Positions 40,682-49,117 of a stretch of DNA of 59,038 nt are shown here, in pieces; within the stretch, counting starts at the first letter, position 1, and each line of letters starts with the position of its first letter. The stretch is from Nonlabens sp. (lineage in GTDB: Bacteria > Bacteroidota > Bacteroidia > Flavobacteriales > Flavobacteriaceae). Below the pieces are notes generated by a model. The model was not told the DNA's origin, did not search any database, and was given only the letters and a program-made list of their open reading frames with translations. A program made the translations under genes and the position numbers. The stretch is taken from the NCBI GenBank assembly GCA_020630715.1, contig JAHDIQ010000010.1:1-59038 (forward strand), given 5' to 3'.

Positions 40682-42097
40682 ATGAAAATTCAACAGATCT
40701 ACACAAATTGTCTTGCGCACGCAGCGTATTACGTAGAAAGTAATGGCGAGGTAGCCATTTTTGATCCTTTAAGAGAAGTGGCGCCATATCTAGAAATGGC
40801 AACCGCAAATAATGCCCAGATAAGGTATGTTTTTGAAACTCATTTTCATGCAGATTTTGTGAGTGGTCATCTGGATTTGCAACTTAAAACGGGTGCCCAA
40901 ATCATTTATGGACCTACAGCATCACCTTATTTTAATGCAGTTACTGCAACAGATGGACAGATTTTTAAATTAGGTGATGCAATGATTAAAGTCATTCATA
41001 CACCAGGTCATACCTTAGAAAGTACCTGCTTTTTACTTATAGATAAAAATGGAAAAGAGCAAGGTTTAATTACTGGTGATACGCTGTTCATAGGCGATGT
41101 AGGAAGACCAGACCTAGCACAACATGTAAAAGCAGATCTTACTCAAGAAAAACTAGCCAGAATGTTATACGATTCCTTAAGAGATAAAATCATGCCACTG
41201 GATGATGCGTTGATGATCTATCCTAATCACGGTGCTGGTAGTGCTTGTGGTAAAAAGATGAGTCAGAAACGTACAGATACCTTAGGAAATCAAAAGTTAC
41301 TTAATTATGCCTTACGGGCAGATATGACCAAGAGTGAATTTGTAAAAGAAGTCCTAGCAGGATTAGCACCACCACCATCATATTTCCCACAAAATGTCTT
41401 GCTTAATATGCAAGGATATGCTCATTTACATAAGATTTTAGAAACGGCATTAGTTGAATTAGAAGTGCGCGATTTTGTGATTACTGCGATTAAAAATAAA
41501 GCGGTAATTCTAGATACACGTAGTGCAAGTGATTATGCCCTAGCAGCTATTCCTGGTAGTGTGAATATAGGACTGGATGGCGCATTTGCTAGCTGGGTAG
41601 GAACTGTGATTCCTAAAATAGATACTCCTATTGTGTTAGTTTGTAATGAAGGTACGCAGGAAGAAGCTGTTACTAGATTAGCTCGAGTAGGATTTGACCA
41701 CTGTCTAGGTATTTTAAAAGGTGGTATGAATTCATGGATCAATTCTGACAGGCCGTTACGTAAAACCAGACGTATTGCACCAGATCAGTTTATTAATGAA
41801 TTGCGTAAACAAGGAATCACCTTACTAGATGTACGTAAGACCAGTGAGTTTCAATCACAGCACATTCCAGGTGCTATTCACATGCCGTTAAATCAACTAC
41901 AGGATGATGTAGTGACTTTAGATCCTAGTGGTAATTATCTGTTGTATTGTGTAGGTGGATATCGCAGTATGATAGCGGCTAGTATTCTTAAAAATCATAA
42001 GATTAAAAATGTAGAAGATGTCATAGGCGGAATAAATGCCTTAAAAAGTGAACATATCCCACTAACAGATTTTGTAGAACCTACCACATTACTATAA
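40682..42097 (+). CDS. MBL-fold hydrolase with two rhodanese domains
   Basis: 471 residues. N-terminal metallo-beta-lactamase domain of the persulfide dioxygenase/ETHE1 type: THFHADFVSGH (H54, H56, D58), HTPGHTLE, TGDTLFIGDVGRPDL and YPNHGAG. Then two rhodanese domains, about 260-360 (VCNEGTQEEAV with the active-site cysteine) and 365-470 (YCVGGYRSMIA). Such MBL-rhodanese fusions oxidise glutathione- or protein-bound persulfide and move sulfane sulfur. Followed one base later by a Cys-rich small gene. Confidence 0.88.
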   Translation: MKIQQIYTNCLAHAAYYVESNGEVAIFDPLREVAPYLEMATANNAQIRYVFETHFHADFVSGHLDLQLKTGAQIIYGPTASPYFNAVTATDGQIFKLGDAMIKVIHTPGHTLESTCFLLIDKNGKEQGLITGDTLFIGDVGRPDLAQHVKADLTQEKLARMLYDSLRDKIMPLDDALMIYPNHGAGSACGKKMSQKRTDTLGNQKLLNYALRADMTKSEFVKEVLAGLAPPPSYFPQNVLLNMQGYAHLHKILETALVELEVRDFVITAIKNKAVILDTRSASDYALAAIPGSVNIGLDGAFASWVGTVIPKIDTPIVLVCNEGTQEEAVTRLARVGFDHCLGILKGGMNSWINSDRPLRKTRRIAPDQFINELRKQGITLLDVRKTSEFQSQHIPGAIHMPLNQLQDDVVTLDPSGNYLLYCVGGYRSMIAASILKNHKIKNVEDVIGGINALKSEHIPLTDFVEPTTLL

Positions 42098-42098
42098 T

Positions 42099-42233
42099 AT
42101 GAATATTGATAAGAACACCTCAAAATGCATCAGCTGTACCTGTACAGGATGTCATAATTTTAAAGATAATGATGCTAAAGAAACCGCATTAAATCAGGAG
42201 CAAAGCGACCTGTCTAAAATTTCCAAGCAATAA
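42099..42233 (+). CDS. Small Cys-rich protein behind the MBL-rhodanese gene
   Basis: 44 residues from ATG 42099 to TAA 42231-42233. Sequence opens MNIDKNTSKCISCTCTGCHN: four cysteines and a histidine within ten residues (C10, C13, C15, C18, H19), a dense metal- or sulfur-binding pattern, followed by a hydrophilic tail. It starts one base after the MBL-rhodanese stop, so it is likely translated with it. Its end overlaps the convergent rlmF by 20 bases. The start, spacing and motif make it probably real; it may bind metal or carry sulfur. Confidence 0.6.
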   Translation: MNIDKNTSKCISCTCTGCHNFKDNDAKETALNQEQSDLSKISKQ

Positions 42234-43065
42234 ATCGGCTTTTTTTCTGGCCACTATTCATAGGAATAACTTGATGTGTCGCGCCTAGTTTGTTAAGTTG
42301 CTTTTCTAGTTTTGGTACGTTTTCTTTACGCGATATGAGACAGGTAAACCAGCCTACCTGTTTTTGAAAATCAACACTTTCTTTAATGAGTCGTTTTGCA
42401 AAAAGCGCCTCGCCACCATTGCACCATAATTCATGTGATTTACCCTTAAAGTTACGGTGGTATGAAACAGTACCTAAATTTGCATTTTTTCGTTTGTTTG
42501 CTTTGAAAGCTTCATTTTCACTACTATAAAACGGCGGATTACACATGGTGAAATCATAGAGTTCATTTGGTTTTATGATGTTCTTTAGTATTGATCCACG
42601 ATCAGATTGTAATCGTATTTCTAGATGTGATTTCTTGTGTGATTTAGGTAGAGAGATTTGTTCTTTTAAAGCTTTCGCAAAAGCGTAACTATCCTCATCC
42701 ACTTCACTACCTACCATTTTCCAGTTGAAAAGAGCAGTTCCTAATATCGGATAGATCATATTTGCTCCAGTACCGATGTCTAAACCTGTTTTATGATCTT
42801 TACCTACCAGATCTGCGATATGGAGTAAGTAGTCCACACGACTAGGTACTGGTGGTGATAAATATCCTTGAGGTAAGGTATAGTTTTCAACTCCATAATG
42901 CAGTTTTAACAACGCTGCGTTTAAGGCTAGCACCGCATCAGCATCAGAGAAATCAATACTGATCTGACCATCTTCTTTAGTAATAAAAAAAGGTTCTAGC
43001 GCTGGATAGCTTTGTGCTAGTTGCTGTAGGTCGTAACCGTGTTTGTGTGGATTGTTATCATGCAT
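42214..43065 (-). CDS. rlmF: 23S rRNA (adenine-1618-N6)-methyltransferase
   Basis: 283 residues from the ATG at 43065 (MHDNNPHKHGYDLQQL); a TTG nine bases upstream is rejected. SAM-binding motif DIGTGANMIYP, catalytic NPPF in FTMCNPPFYSSENEAF, as in the RlmF family. Methylates A1618 of 23S rRNA. A one-mismatch palindrome at 42671-42684 is read as AFAKA. Convergent with the Cys-rich gene. Confidence 0.93.
   Translation of the reverse strand: MHDNNPHKHGYDLQQLAQSYPALEPFFITKEDGQISIDFSDADAVLALNAALLKLHYGVENYTLPQGYLSPPVPSRVDYLLHIADLVGKDHKTGLDIGTGANMIYPILGTALFNWKMVGSEVDEDSYAFAKALKEQISLPKSHKKSHLEIRLQSDRGSILKNIIKPNELYDFTMCNPPFYSSENEAFKANKRKNANLGTVSYHRNFKGKSHELWCNGGEALFAKRLIKESVDFQKQVGWFTCLISRKENVPKLEKQLNKLGATHQVIPMNSGQKKSRFIAWKF
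42671..42684. repeat. Variant palindrome inside rlmF
   Basis: GCTTTCGCAAAAGC, one change from the core, read in frame as AFAKA. Confidence 0.65.
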
Positions 43066-43199
43066 AGATAGCAAAGATACGTAGAAGGTTTGGGCTGTTT
43101 TTTTTGATTCTCAGTAATCTAATCAACATCTATAATTCGGCATCAATAAACTCTGTATCTTAAGCACTAGTAGACTCATTTACACAAAAACTATTCAAC

Positions 43200-43207
43200 T
43201 ACCTTTG
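43200..43207 (+). promoter_or_regulatory. -7 box upstream of helicase
   Basis: TACCTTTG, exact TAnnTTTG, 14 bases before the ATG at 43222. No ideal TTG at 19 bases upstream was seen. Confidence 0.5.
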
Positions 43208-43221
43208 CAAAAAAATTACGA

Positions 43222-44571
43222 ATGAAACTATTTGAAGATCTTAATTTATCCACGCCATTGCGCAATGGATTGACAGATTTAGGATTTACAGAAATGACGC
43301 CTATTCAGGAGCAAGCATTTCCTGTAATTCTATCAGGTAGAGACATGATAGGAATTGCCCAAACTGGTACTGGTAAGACCTTAGGTTATATGTTACCGTT
43401 ATTGCATGAGTTGAAATATGCCACGCCTTTAGACCCTAGAATACTAGTTTTAGTTCCTACGCGTGAACTAGTAGTTCAGGTGGTAGAGCAAATTGAGAGT
43501 TATGCTTCTTATATCAATTTAAAAGTACTAGGTATTTACGGTGGTACCAATATCAATACTCAAAAACGTGCCGTTGCAGGTGGTGTAGATGTTCTAGTAG
43601 CAACGCCTGGAAGATTGTATGACTTAATCATCGCCCAAACGGTAAAACTAAAAACCTGTAAAAAGGTAGTTATTGATGAGGTGGATGTGATGCTGGATCT
43701 AGGTTTTAGATTTCAGCTTACTAATATATTTGATCACTTGCCTAAAAAGCGCCAAAACATCATGTTTAGTGCTACCATGACAGATCAGATTGAGGATTTT
43801 ATTAAAGAATATTTCTACAATCCAGATAAAGTTTCTGTAGCAGTTAGTGGTACACGATTAGAAAACATAGAGCAAACCTGCTATGCTGTTGAGAATTTTT
43901 ATACTAAAGCAAATCTCTTAAAACATCTTTTAAAAGATCCAGAGGAGTTTTCAAAAGTCCTTGTTTTTGCGGGTAATAAAAAAAGCGCAGACCGTTTACA
44001 GGAAGAACTGCTAGAAGAATACGGTGATGAGATCGCTGTAATTCATTCTAACAAAACTCAAAACTATAGATTGCGAAGTATAGAGCTATTTGATTCTGGT
44101 GAACGTCGCATTCTAATCGCAACAGATGTAATGGCACGTGGACTGGATCTAGATAAAGTATCTCATGTGATCAACATGGATACGCCAGCATTTGCAGAAA
44201 ATTATATGCACCGTATAGGTCGTAGTGGTAGAGCCCAAGAAAAAGGAAAGACCATTCTGTTCTACACTGAAAAAGAAAAAGAACACAAGATTGCGATAGA
44301 GCAATTAATGGATTACCAGATTCCTGAAATCACCTTTCCAGATGAAGTTGAAATTTCTAAACGCAAGACTCCTGAGGAAAAACCAGTGGTACGTGAACTA
44401 AATAATCCACATAAGATTATAGAAGAAGAACGTGGCGCGTCTTTTCACGAGAAGAAAGAAAAAAATCAAAAAACAAATCAAGGTGGTAGTTACCGCCGAG
44501 AGATTGCAAAGAAATATAAAAAGCCAAAAACGCGAGGTGATAAAAACGCAAACCGCAGGAAAAAACGTTAA
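43222..44571 (+). CDS. DEAD-box-type RNA helicase (DEVD variant)
   Basis: 449 residues. RecA-like domains with AQTGTGKT (46-53), PTREL (79-83), TPGR (128-131), motif II written DEVD (152-155) in place of DEAD, SAT, ARGLDL and HRIGRSGR. The C-terminal 90 residues are basic and low-complexity (KYKKPKTRGDKNANRRKKR), as in cold-adapted RNA helicases. Probably unwinds structured RNA in ribosome assembly or decay. Confidence 0.93.
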   Translation: MKLFEDLNLSTPLRNGLTDLGFTEMTPIQEQAFPVILSGRDMIGIAQTGTGKTLGYMLPLLHELKYATPLDPRILVLVPTRELVVQVVEQIESYASYINLKVLGIYGGTNINTQKRAVAGGVDVLVATPGRLYDLIIAQTVKLKTCKKVVIDEVDVMLDLGFRFQLTNIFDHLPKKRQNIMFSATMTDQIEDFIKEYFYNPDKVSVAVSGTRLENIEQTCYAVENFYTKANLLKHLLKDPEEFSKVLVFAGNKKSADRLQEELLEEYGDEIAVIHSNKTQNYRLRSIELFDSGERRILIATDVMARGLDLDKVSHVINMDTPAFAENYMHRIGRSGRAQEKGKTILFYTEKEKEHKIAIEQLMDYQIPEITFPDEVEISKRKTPEEKPVVRELNNPHKIIEEERGASFHEKKEKNQKTNQGGSYRREIAKKYKKPKTRGDKNANRRKKR

Positions 44572-44573
44572 TC

Positions 44574-44609
44574 AAAAAAGGCTGTGAAACTTAATTCACA
44601 GCCTTTTTT
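44574..44609. terminator. Shared terminator between helicase and DUF6263 gene
   Basis: Perfect 15-bp stem AAAAAAGGCTGTGAA (44574-44588), loop ACTTAA, reverse complement to 44609. A and T runs on both sides make it usable from both converging genes. Confidence 0.88.
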
Positions 44610-44628
44610 AATACCTAAGAAAAGAGAG

Positions 44629-45534
44629 TTATTTTCTTCCGTCCATTCTAGAAGTAGTTACGGTTTCCATCGACATCTTCATGTCTTCTGGTATGTTTGC
44701 ATTTGCTTTTATCGTAATATCTCCATTAAGACTTTGATTGATCACCGCTTCTGTAATCCATCCTGTAGCACGATTTATAGTGTAAGTGGCAGTTCTAGGA
44801 CCGCTTAAATTAATAATCGCATCCATGCCGTTTAAATTTGTCGTATTGTCTTCTGGGGTTTTTACGTCTGCTGTGCTGGAAATGACATAGGTTTTATCAG
44901 TAACGCTTTCTAGTTTGTTGATGGCGATAGTATCAAAATTACCTACACTATTAATCGTTAAACTTTGATTCCATGTATCACTCACATTTACATTTTGCGT
45001 TGGGAAAATAGCCGTAAGCATCTCATAACTTACTTTTTGTTTTTCTGCAGTCATTTCTGCTTTCATAGCACTTTCTACAGATAGTTTTTGCATTTCTGGC
45101 ATCTCCACACCATCCATTAAACCACTTAATTGTGCGTCTACGTTTATGGATAATAATTTACCATATTGATCCATAGTGACCTTAATAGGTTTATTTGACA
45201 TGTTTTTAAAGAGCGTATTCATACGATTACTCGCTGGTCCTTCTGATGACATACTCTCTGTCCCCATAGCCGACTTAGACTCATTTGACATTTTTTTAAT
45301 CACGATATCAATATGATATACGCCATCGATAATGTCTCTTACGATGTAATCTGCATCAGTAGTTATAACAGTAGTAACTTCTTGTGGGAAACCATTTATG
45401 ACTTGTTTTTGTTCTGAGATTACGGTTTGTTTTTGAGGATAAACACCATCTTTTTCCAGTTTGTAGACCAGATCATACTGTGCACTTGCAGTACAAATAA
45501 TAAAAAACCCTAGTAAAGTGAATAATTGTTTCAT
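44629..45534 (-). CDS. DUF6263 family secreted protein
   Basis: 301 residues from the ATG at 45534 (MKQLFTLLGFFIICTASAQY), chosen for the signal peptide; an upstream start at 45567 is rejected. The rest is beta-rich without cysteines, with repeated Met/Ser-rich stretches (MSNESKSAMGTESMSSEG) and the DUF6263-type end TYTINRATGWITEAVINQSL. Probably periplasmic or outer-membrane facing. Function unknown. Confidence 0.72.
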   Translation of the reverse strand: MKQLFTLLGFFIICTASAQYDLVYKLEKDGVYPQKQTVISEQKQVINGFPQEVTTVITTDADYIVRDIIDGVYHIDIVIKKMSNESKSAMGTESMSSEGPASNRMNTLFKNMSNKPIKVTMDQYGKLLSINVDAQLSGLMDGVEMPEMQKLSVESAMKAEMTAEKQKVSYEMLTAIFPTQNVNVSDTWNQSLTINSVGNFDTIAINKLESVTDKTYVISSTADVKTPEDNTTNLNGMDAIINLSGPRTATYTINRATGWITEAVINQSLNGDITIKANANIPEDMKMSMETVTTSRMDGRK

Positions 45535-45616
45535 CGGATAAATTTTGCCTAAGATACGCCAGATCATACTTGACTATTTGTTAAACTAGCATTAAAACAT
45601 CTGCAGATTAAAAAAC

Positions 45617-45624
45617 TATTTTTG
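45617..45624 (+). promoter_or_regulatory. -7 box of the T9SS cargo gene
   Basis: TATTTTTG at 45617-45624, exact TAnnTTTG, 26 bases before the TTG start of the next gene. No clear -33 box. Confidence 0.45.
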
Positions 45625-45650
45625 CAGCATTAATCTATTGACCGTTTTTT

Positions 45651-48263
45651 TTGAAAAAGTATTCCCTACTCATTCTTTTAGTTTTTTTGAATTTCGCTTT
45701 CGCGAAAGCGCAATCTGTAAACACTTCATACCTATGTCTAGCAAATGGAGATATCGTATTAGCAGATTTAGGTAATTGCACGAGTACGGTTGTGGCGACG
45801 TACACCTCATCGTTTTTTGATATCGCACAAGGTGATACAGATGACACTTTATACGGAATACGTAACGATGAACTATTTGAAATCAACGTAGTTACTGGAA
45901 ATGTAACCTCATTAGGGTTATTAAATATCATAGGGTTTACAGGTAATTTTAGAGTAGATTCGTTAGTAAAAGAATCTCCTGGAACCTTACTAGGTGTCCA
46001 CTCAGACGGATTAGGCGGATTATTCAGATTTGATGTTGCGTCCATGACAGCTACTTTTTTAGGAAATACAAACTTTTCCAGTGCTGGTGACTTAACATTT
46101 TTCAATGGAAATCTTTACCTAAGCGCAGATGGGAACGAACTAGTCCTTATTGATATAAACAATCCTTCAAATTCCTCACTAGTAGGGACGATTCCGGCTG
46201 TAGCTGGATTTAATAGTGTTTTTGGTGTGGTTACGATTATTACCGCAAATCCTTGCGCTACAAATCCCACGTTTGAGCTAGTAGCAACTGGTGGTAACGA
46301 TACTAGGTTTGTAGACATTATGACGGCTCAAACGACGGTAAATTGTAGTAACCTAGTGAGCTCAAATATCTTTGGCGCGGCAGAGGTAGCAAGTGATGTG
46401 ATATGCTCCATTGATCTAGAAATAGATGATAGTGGTGATTTAACGCCAGAATATTGTGGTAATGCTATAACAACTCTAACAACTACCCCAGATCCAGCCA
46501 CACCTCTAGGAGTTTATGCTTATGAATGGCGCATACAAGGACAACCTGGTGTCGTAGGAACAAGCGCTATTTTACCTATTAATATTAACGTAACTACCAC
46601 ATACGAATGTACCATCATAGATTCTGGTCGTGTAGCTCCAGATAATATTGCAACGGCTACTATTACGGTTGCCGTAAACCCTATCCCATCGTTGAACGCG
46701 ATTTCAAATGTTATTGCGCATTCCTTTTATACCTTACCAGTAGTTACTGGTACAAACATACCAGCAAACACAGCTTTTTACGATAATCCCGCGCATTCAG
46801 GAACACCGTGGAATACTGGCGATATGATTACACCATCAATGTTAGCTTCTAATCCTGCCACTATTTACGTGTATGGAATTGATGCGAGTGGTTGTGAATT
46901 GATAGAACAATTTGTTGTTGAATTTGTGGATGTACAAGTAACCATTTCTCCTGGTGGTATTCAAGATGTGTGTACAGGAGATATAGTAACGCTTACGGCA
47001 ACTCCAGTTCCTAATGCACCTTACGGAAGCTATACCTATAATTGGGATGATAGTCAAGGAACGGTTTTTCCTGATACAGCTACCATAACGGTAACCTTAA
47101 GTGCAGCCACAACAGTATCTGTAACGGTTAGCGATTCTGGTGTTGAGAATGGAACTGCAATGGGATTTGACATGACAGATTTTAATGTATTACCAGTCGT
47201 GGATATTACAGATCTCATGGATCAAAATGCAACTAGTAGTTTTACTTTTCCAGCAATTACAGGATCAGGACTGACAGGCACCCAGGCTTATTACACACAG
47301 CCTAATGGCATGGGAACTCCATACAATGCTGGTGATGTAGTTACAGCTTCAGATTTTACTGCCTTTCCAGTTACAATTTATATCTATGATGATAATGGTA
47401 GTTGTGATGATGAGGAATCTTTTTTACTAGATATTATAACACCACAACCATTAAACTTAGTTTTAACTAGTGATATGGATAACCTATGTCCAGAGGAATC
47501 AGTCACACTTACCGCTACAATAAATCCTTCAACAGCTCAAGGAACCTATAGTTATGAATGGTCTGTTCTAGGTAGTTCAAGTATCCTATCTATAAATGCA
47601 ATGGCAACAGTAATACCTAGCGCAACTACAACTTACGAATGTACTGTTACAGATAGTGGACTTGCTACAAATAATACCATCACAGAATCTATTATAATTA
47701 CGGTGGTTGCATCACCTGAAATAGATCCATTAGCAAATCAAAACGCTACAGGTAGTTTTACATTTCCAACGATTACAGGATTAAATTTAAGTGGTAATGA
47801 ACAGTTTTATACGCAGTCAGGTGGTCTAGGTAATGCATACCTAGCAGGAGATATGATTGATATTACAGAATTTAGTTCCTATCCAGTAACACTATATGTT
47901 TATGATATAAACATGTCTGGATGTGAAGATGAAATTAGCTTTGATTTGGAGATTAATCCAGTAGTCATCATTCCAGAACCAGAAGTGCCATTATTTATAA
48001 TTCCTGATTATGTGACTCCTAATAATGATGGTTTTAATGATTTCTGGGCCATTGAAGTAAATAGTGATGATATTGTGATACATAGTATTTATATCTTTGA
48101 TCGTTACGGTAAATTATTGAAGCAAATCGCTCCGGATGGTGTAGGATGGGATGCTACTTATCATAGTAATCCATTACCATCTAGTACATACTGGTATGTC
48201 ATCAATTATGAAAACGATGGCATGTCACAAGAATTGAGAGGCTTTTTTGCGGTAAAAAGATAG
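45651..48263 (+). CDS. T9SS type B cargo protein (gliding-motility C-terminal domain)
   Basis: 870 residues from a TTG start at 45651, which opens directly on a signal peptide (MKKYSLLILLVFLNFAFAKAQ). N-terminal about 200 residues are a propeller-like region; then three related modules of about 145 residues (GTYSYEWSV-type Ig folds alternating with FTFPxITG...YxYD units); then a linker and the C-terminal sorting domain from about residue 785 (YVTPNNDGFNDFW ... IYIFDRYGKLL ... GFFAVKR) that directs export by the type IX system. The palindrome at 45695-45710 encodes AFAKA at the presumed signal-peptidase site. Confidence 0.9.
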   Translation: MKKYSLLILLVFLNFAFAKAQSVNTSYLCLANGDIVLADLGNCTSTVVATYTSSFFDIAQGDTDDTLYGIRNDELFEINVVTGNVTSLGLLNIIGFTGNFRVDSLVKESPGTLLGVHSDGLGGLFRFDVASMTATFLGNTNFSSAGDLTFFNGNLYLSADGNELVLIDINNPSNSSLVGTIPAVAGFNSVFGVVTIITANPCATNPTFELVATGGNDTRFVDIMTAQTTVNCSNLVSSNIFGAAEVASDVICSIDLEIDDSGDLTPEYCGNAITTLTTTPDPATPLGVYAYEWRIQGQPGVVGTSAILPININVTTTYECTIIDSGRVAPDNIATATITVAVNPIPSLNAISNVIAHSFYTLPVVTGTNIPANTAFYDNPAHSGTPWNTGDMITPSMLASNPATIYVYGIDASGCELIEQFVVEFVDVQVTISPGGIQDVCTGDIVTLTATPVPNAPYGSYTYNWDDSQGTVFPDTATITVTLSAATTVSVTVSDSGVENGTAMGFDMTDFNVLPVVDITDLMDQNATSSFTFPAITGSGLTGTQAYYTQPNGMGTPYNAGDVVTASDFTAFPVTIYIYDDNGSCDDEESFLLDIITPQPLNLVLTSDMDNLCPEESVTLTATINPSTAQGTYSYEWSVLGSSSILSINAMATVIPSATTTYECTVTDSGLATNNTITESIIITVVASPEIDPLANQNATGSFTFPTITGLNLSGNEQFYTQSGGLGNAYLAGDMIDITEFSSYPVTLYVYDINMSGCEDEISFDLEINPVVIIPEPEVPLFIIPDYVTPNNDGFNDFWAIEVNSDDIVIHSIYIFDRYGKLLKQIAPDGVGWDATYHSNPLPSSTYWYVINYENDGMSQELRGFFAVKR
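45695..45710. repeat. Palindrome copy encoding a signal-peptide cleavage site
   Basis: CGCTTTCGCGAAAGCG in the frame GCT TTC GCG AAA GCG, giving A-F-A-K-A just before Q, the likely first mature residue. A-x-A is the classic signal peptidase I site. Confidence 0.85.
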
Positions 48264-48354
48264 CTAGGATTATTTTTGGCTCAGTTATTGAAAATATCGA
48301 TTTAACAAATAAAAAACAGCAAGTTCTTTATCTTGCACCACTTAAAATTATATC

Positions 48355-48843
48355 ATGAAAAAAATATTATTATTTGCTTTAGTAGCCTTAGGAAGCACAG
48401 TCGTTGCACAAACCGCTTATGTAGATACTGATTACTTAATGGCAAATATGCCAGAGGTTAAAGTCGCAGACCAAGAGATACAGACCTTTACTTCACAATT
48501 ACAAACAGAATTAACTGCCGCAGATGTTAATGCTAACAATGAATTTAATAACATTAAGCAACAGGCTCAAGATGCTAACATTACAGAAGAACAACGCGCA
48601 GAACTAGCTAGGAAAGCAGATGATTTACAAAAAGGATTACAACGCACGCAGAAGCTAGCAGAGATTCAATTAAGCACAGAACGTAACAAACTAATGAAAC
48701 CTATTTACGAGAAATTGAACGCTGCCATTCAAAAGGTAGCTAAGGATCGCGGTTATAAAATGGTTGTTTCTGTGAATGCAGTACTTTATGCAGAGGAAAG
48801 TCTAAATATTACAAAACTGGTTCAAACGGAATTAGGTTTCTAA
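48355..48843 (+). CDS. OmpH/Skp family periplasmic chaperone
   Basis: 162 residues. Signal peptide MKKILLFALVALGSTVVAQ, then the OmpH fold: short N-terminal strand (AYVDTDYLMANMPEV), long charged coiled-coil arms (about 45-120) and a C-terminal strand (YKMVVSVNAVLYAEESLNIT). Holds unfolded outer-membrane proteins in the periplasm, fitting a cell rich in SusC and Omp85 barrels. A terminator follows. Confidence 0.88.
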   Translation: MKKILLFALVALGSTVVAQTAYVDTDYLMANMPEVKVADQEIQTFTSQLQTELTAADVNANNEFNNIKQQAQDANITEEQRAELARKADDLQKGLQRTQKLAEIQLSTERNKLMKPIYEKLNAAIQKVAKDRGYKMVVSVNAVLYAEESLNITKLVQTELGF

Positions 48844-48871
48844 TTTGAAATCTTCAATTAGTTGAAAATTT

Positions 48872-48896
48872 AAAATCGCCTAAGGGCGATTTTTTT
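48872..48896 (+). terminator. Terminator after the OmpH gene
   Basis: AAAATCGCC, loop TAAG, GGCGATTTT and further T residues to 48896. Confidence 0.85.
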
Positions 48897-48935
48897 ATGA
48901 ACTCTCTTTATGTTTCGAGCTTTTAAAAATATCAC

Positions 48936-48949
48936 GCTTTCGCGAAAGC
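48936..48949. repeat. Dispersed palindrome copy in the OmpH-hppD gap
   Basis: Perfect 14-mer core, 40 bases beyond the terminator of the OmpH gene and 70 bases before the candidate leader ORF of hppD. Confidence 0.85.
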
Positions 48950-49018
48950 ATAATCTATCAACTTTCTACACAAAATAGTATCTTTACAATCAAGTCAACC
49001 TAAGCTATTATACCAAAG

Positions 49019-49069
49019 ATGATTCTTGTTAAATCTATTATTCTTCCTCATTACAGAGCCATGTGGTAA
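49019..49069 (+). CDS. Candidate 16-residue leader peptide before hppD
   Basis: ATG at 49019 to TAA at 49067-49069 encodes MILVKSIILPHYRAMW. It ends 48 bases before the likely hppD start. The last residues include His, Tyr and Trp, which would make it a plausible translation-sensing leader for a tyrosine-catabolic gene. Seen: the open frame and its position. Inferred: that it is translated and regulatory. Confidence 0.35.
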   Translation: MILVKSIILPHYRAMW

Positions 49070-49117
49070 GTGAATATTGACCTTACTAAATTCAATAAAC
49101 ACTCAAAAAAACAAATC

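Noticed and set aside
49070-49117. GTG at 49070 as the hppD start.
   Set aside because: Adds a 16-residue lysine-rich extension not expected for the family, and it directly follows the stop of the short leader frame; ATG 49118 fits better.
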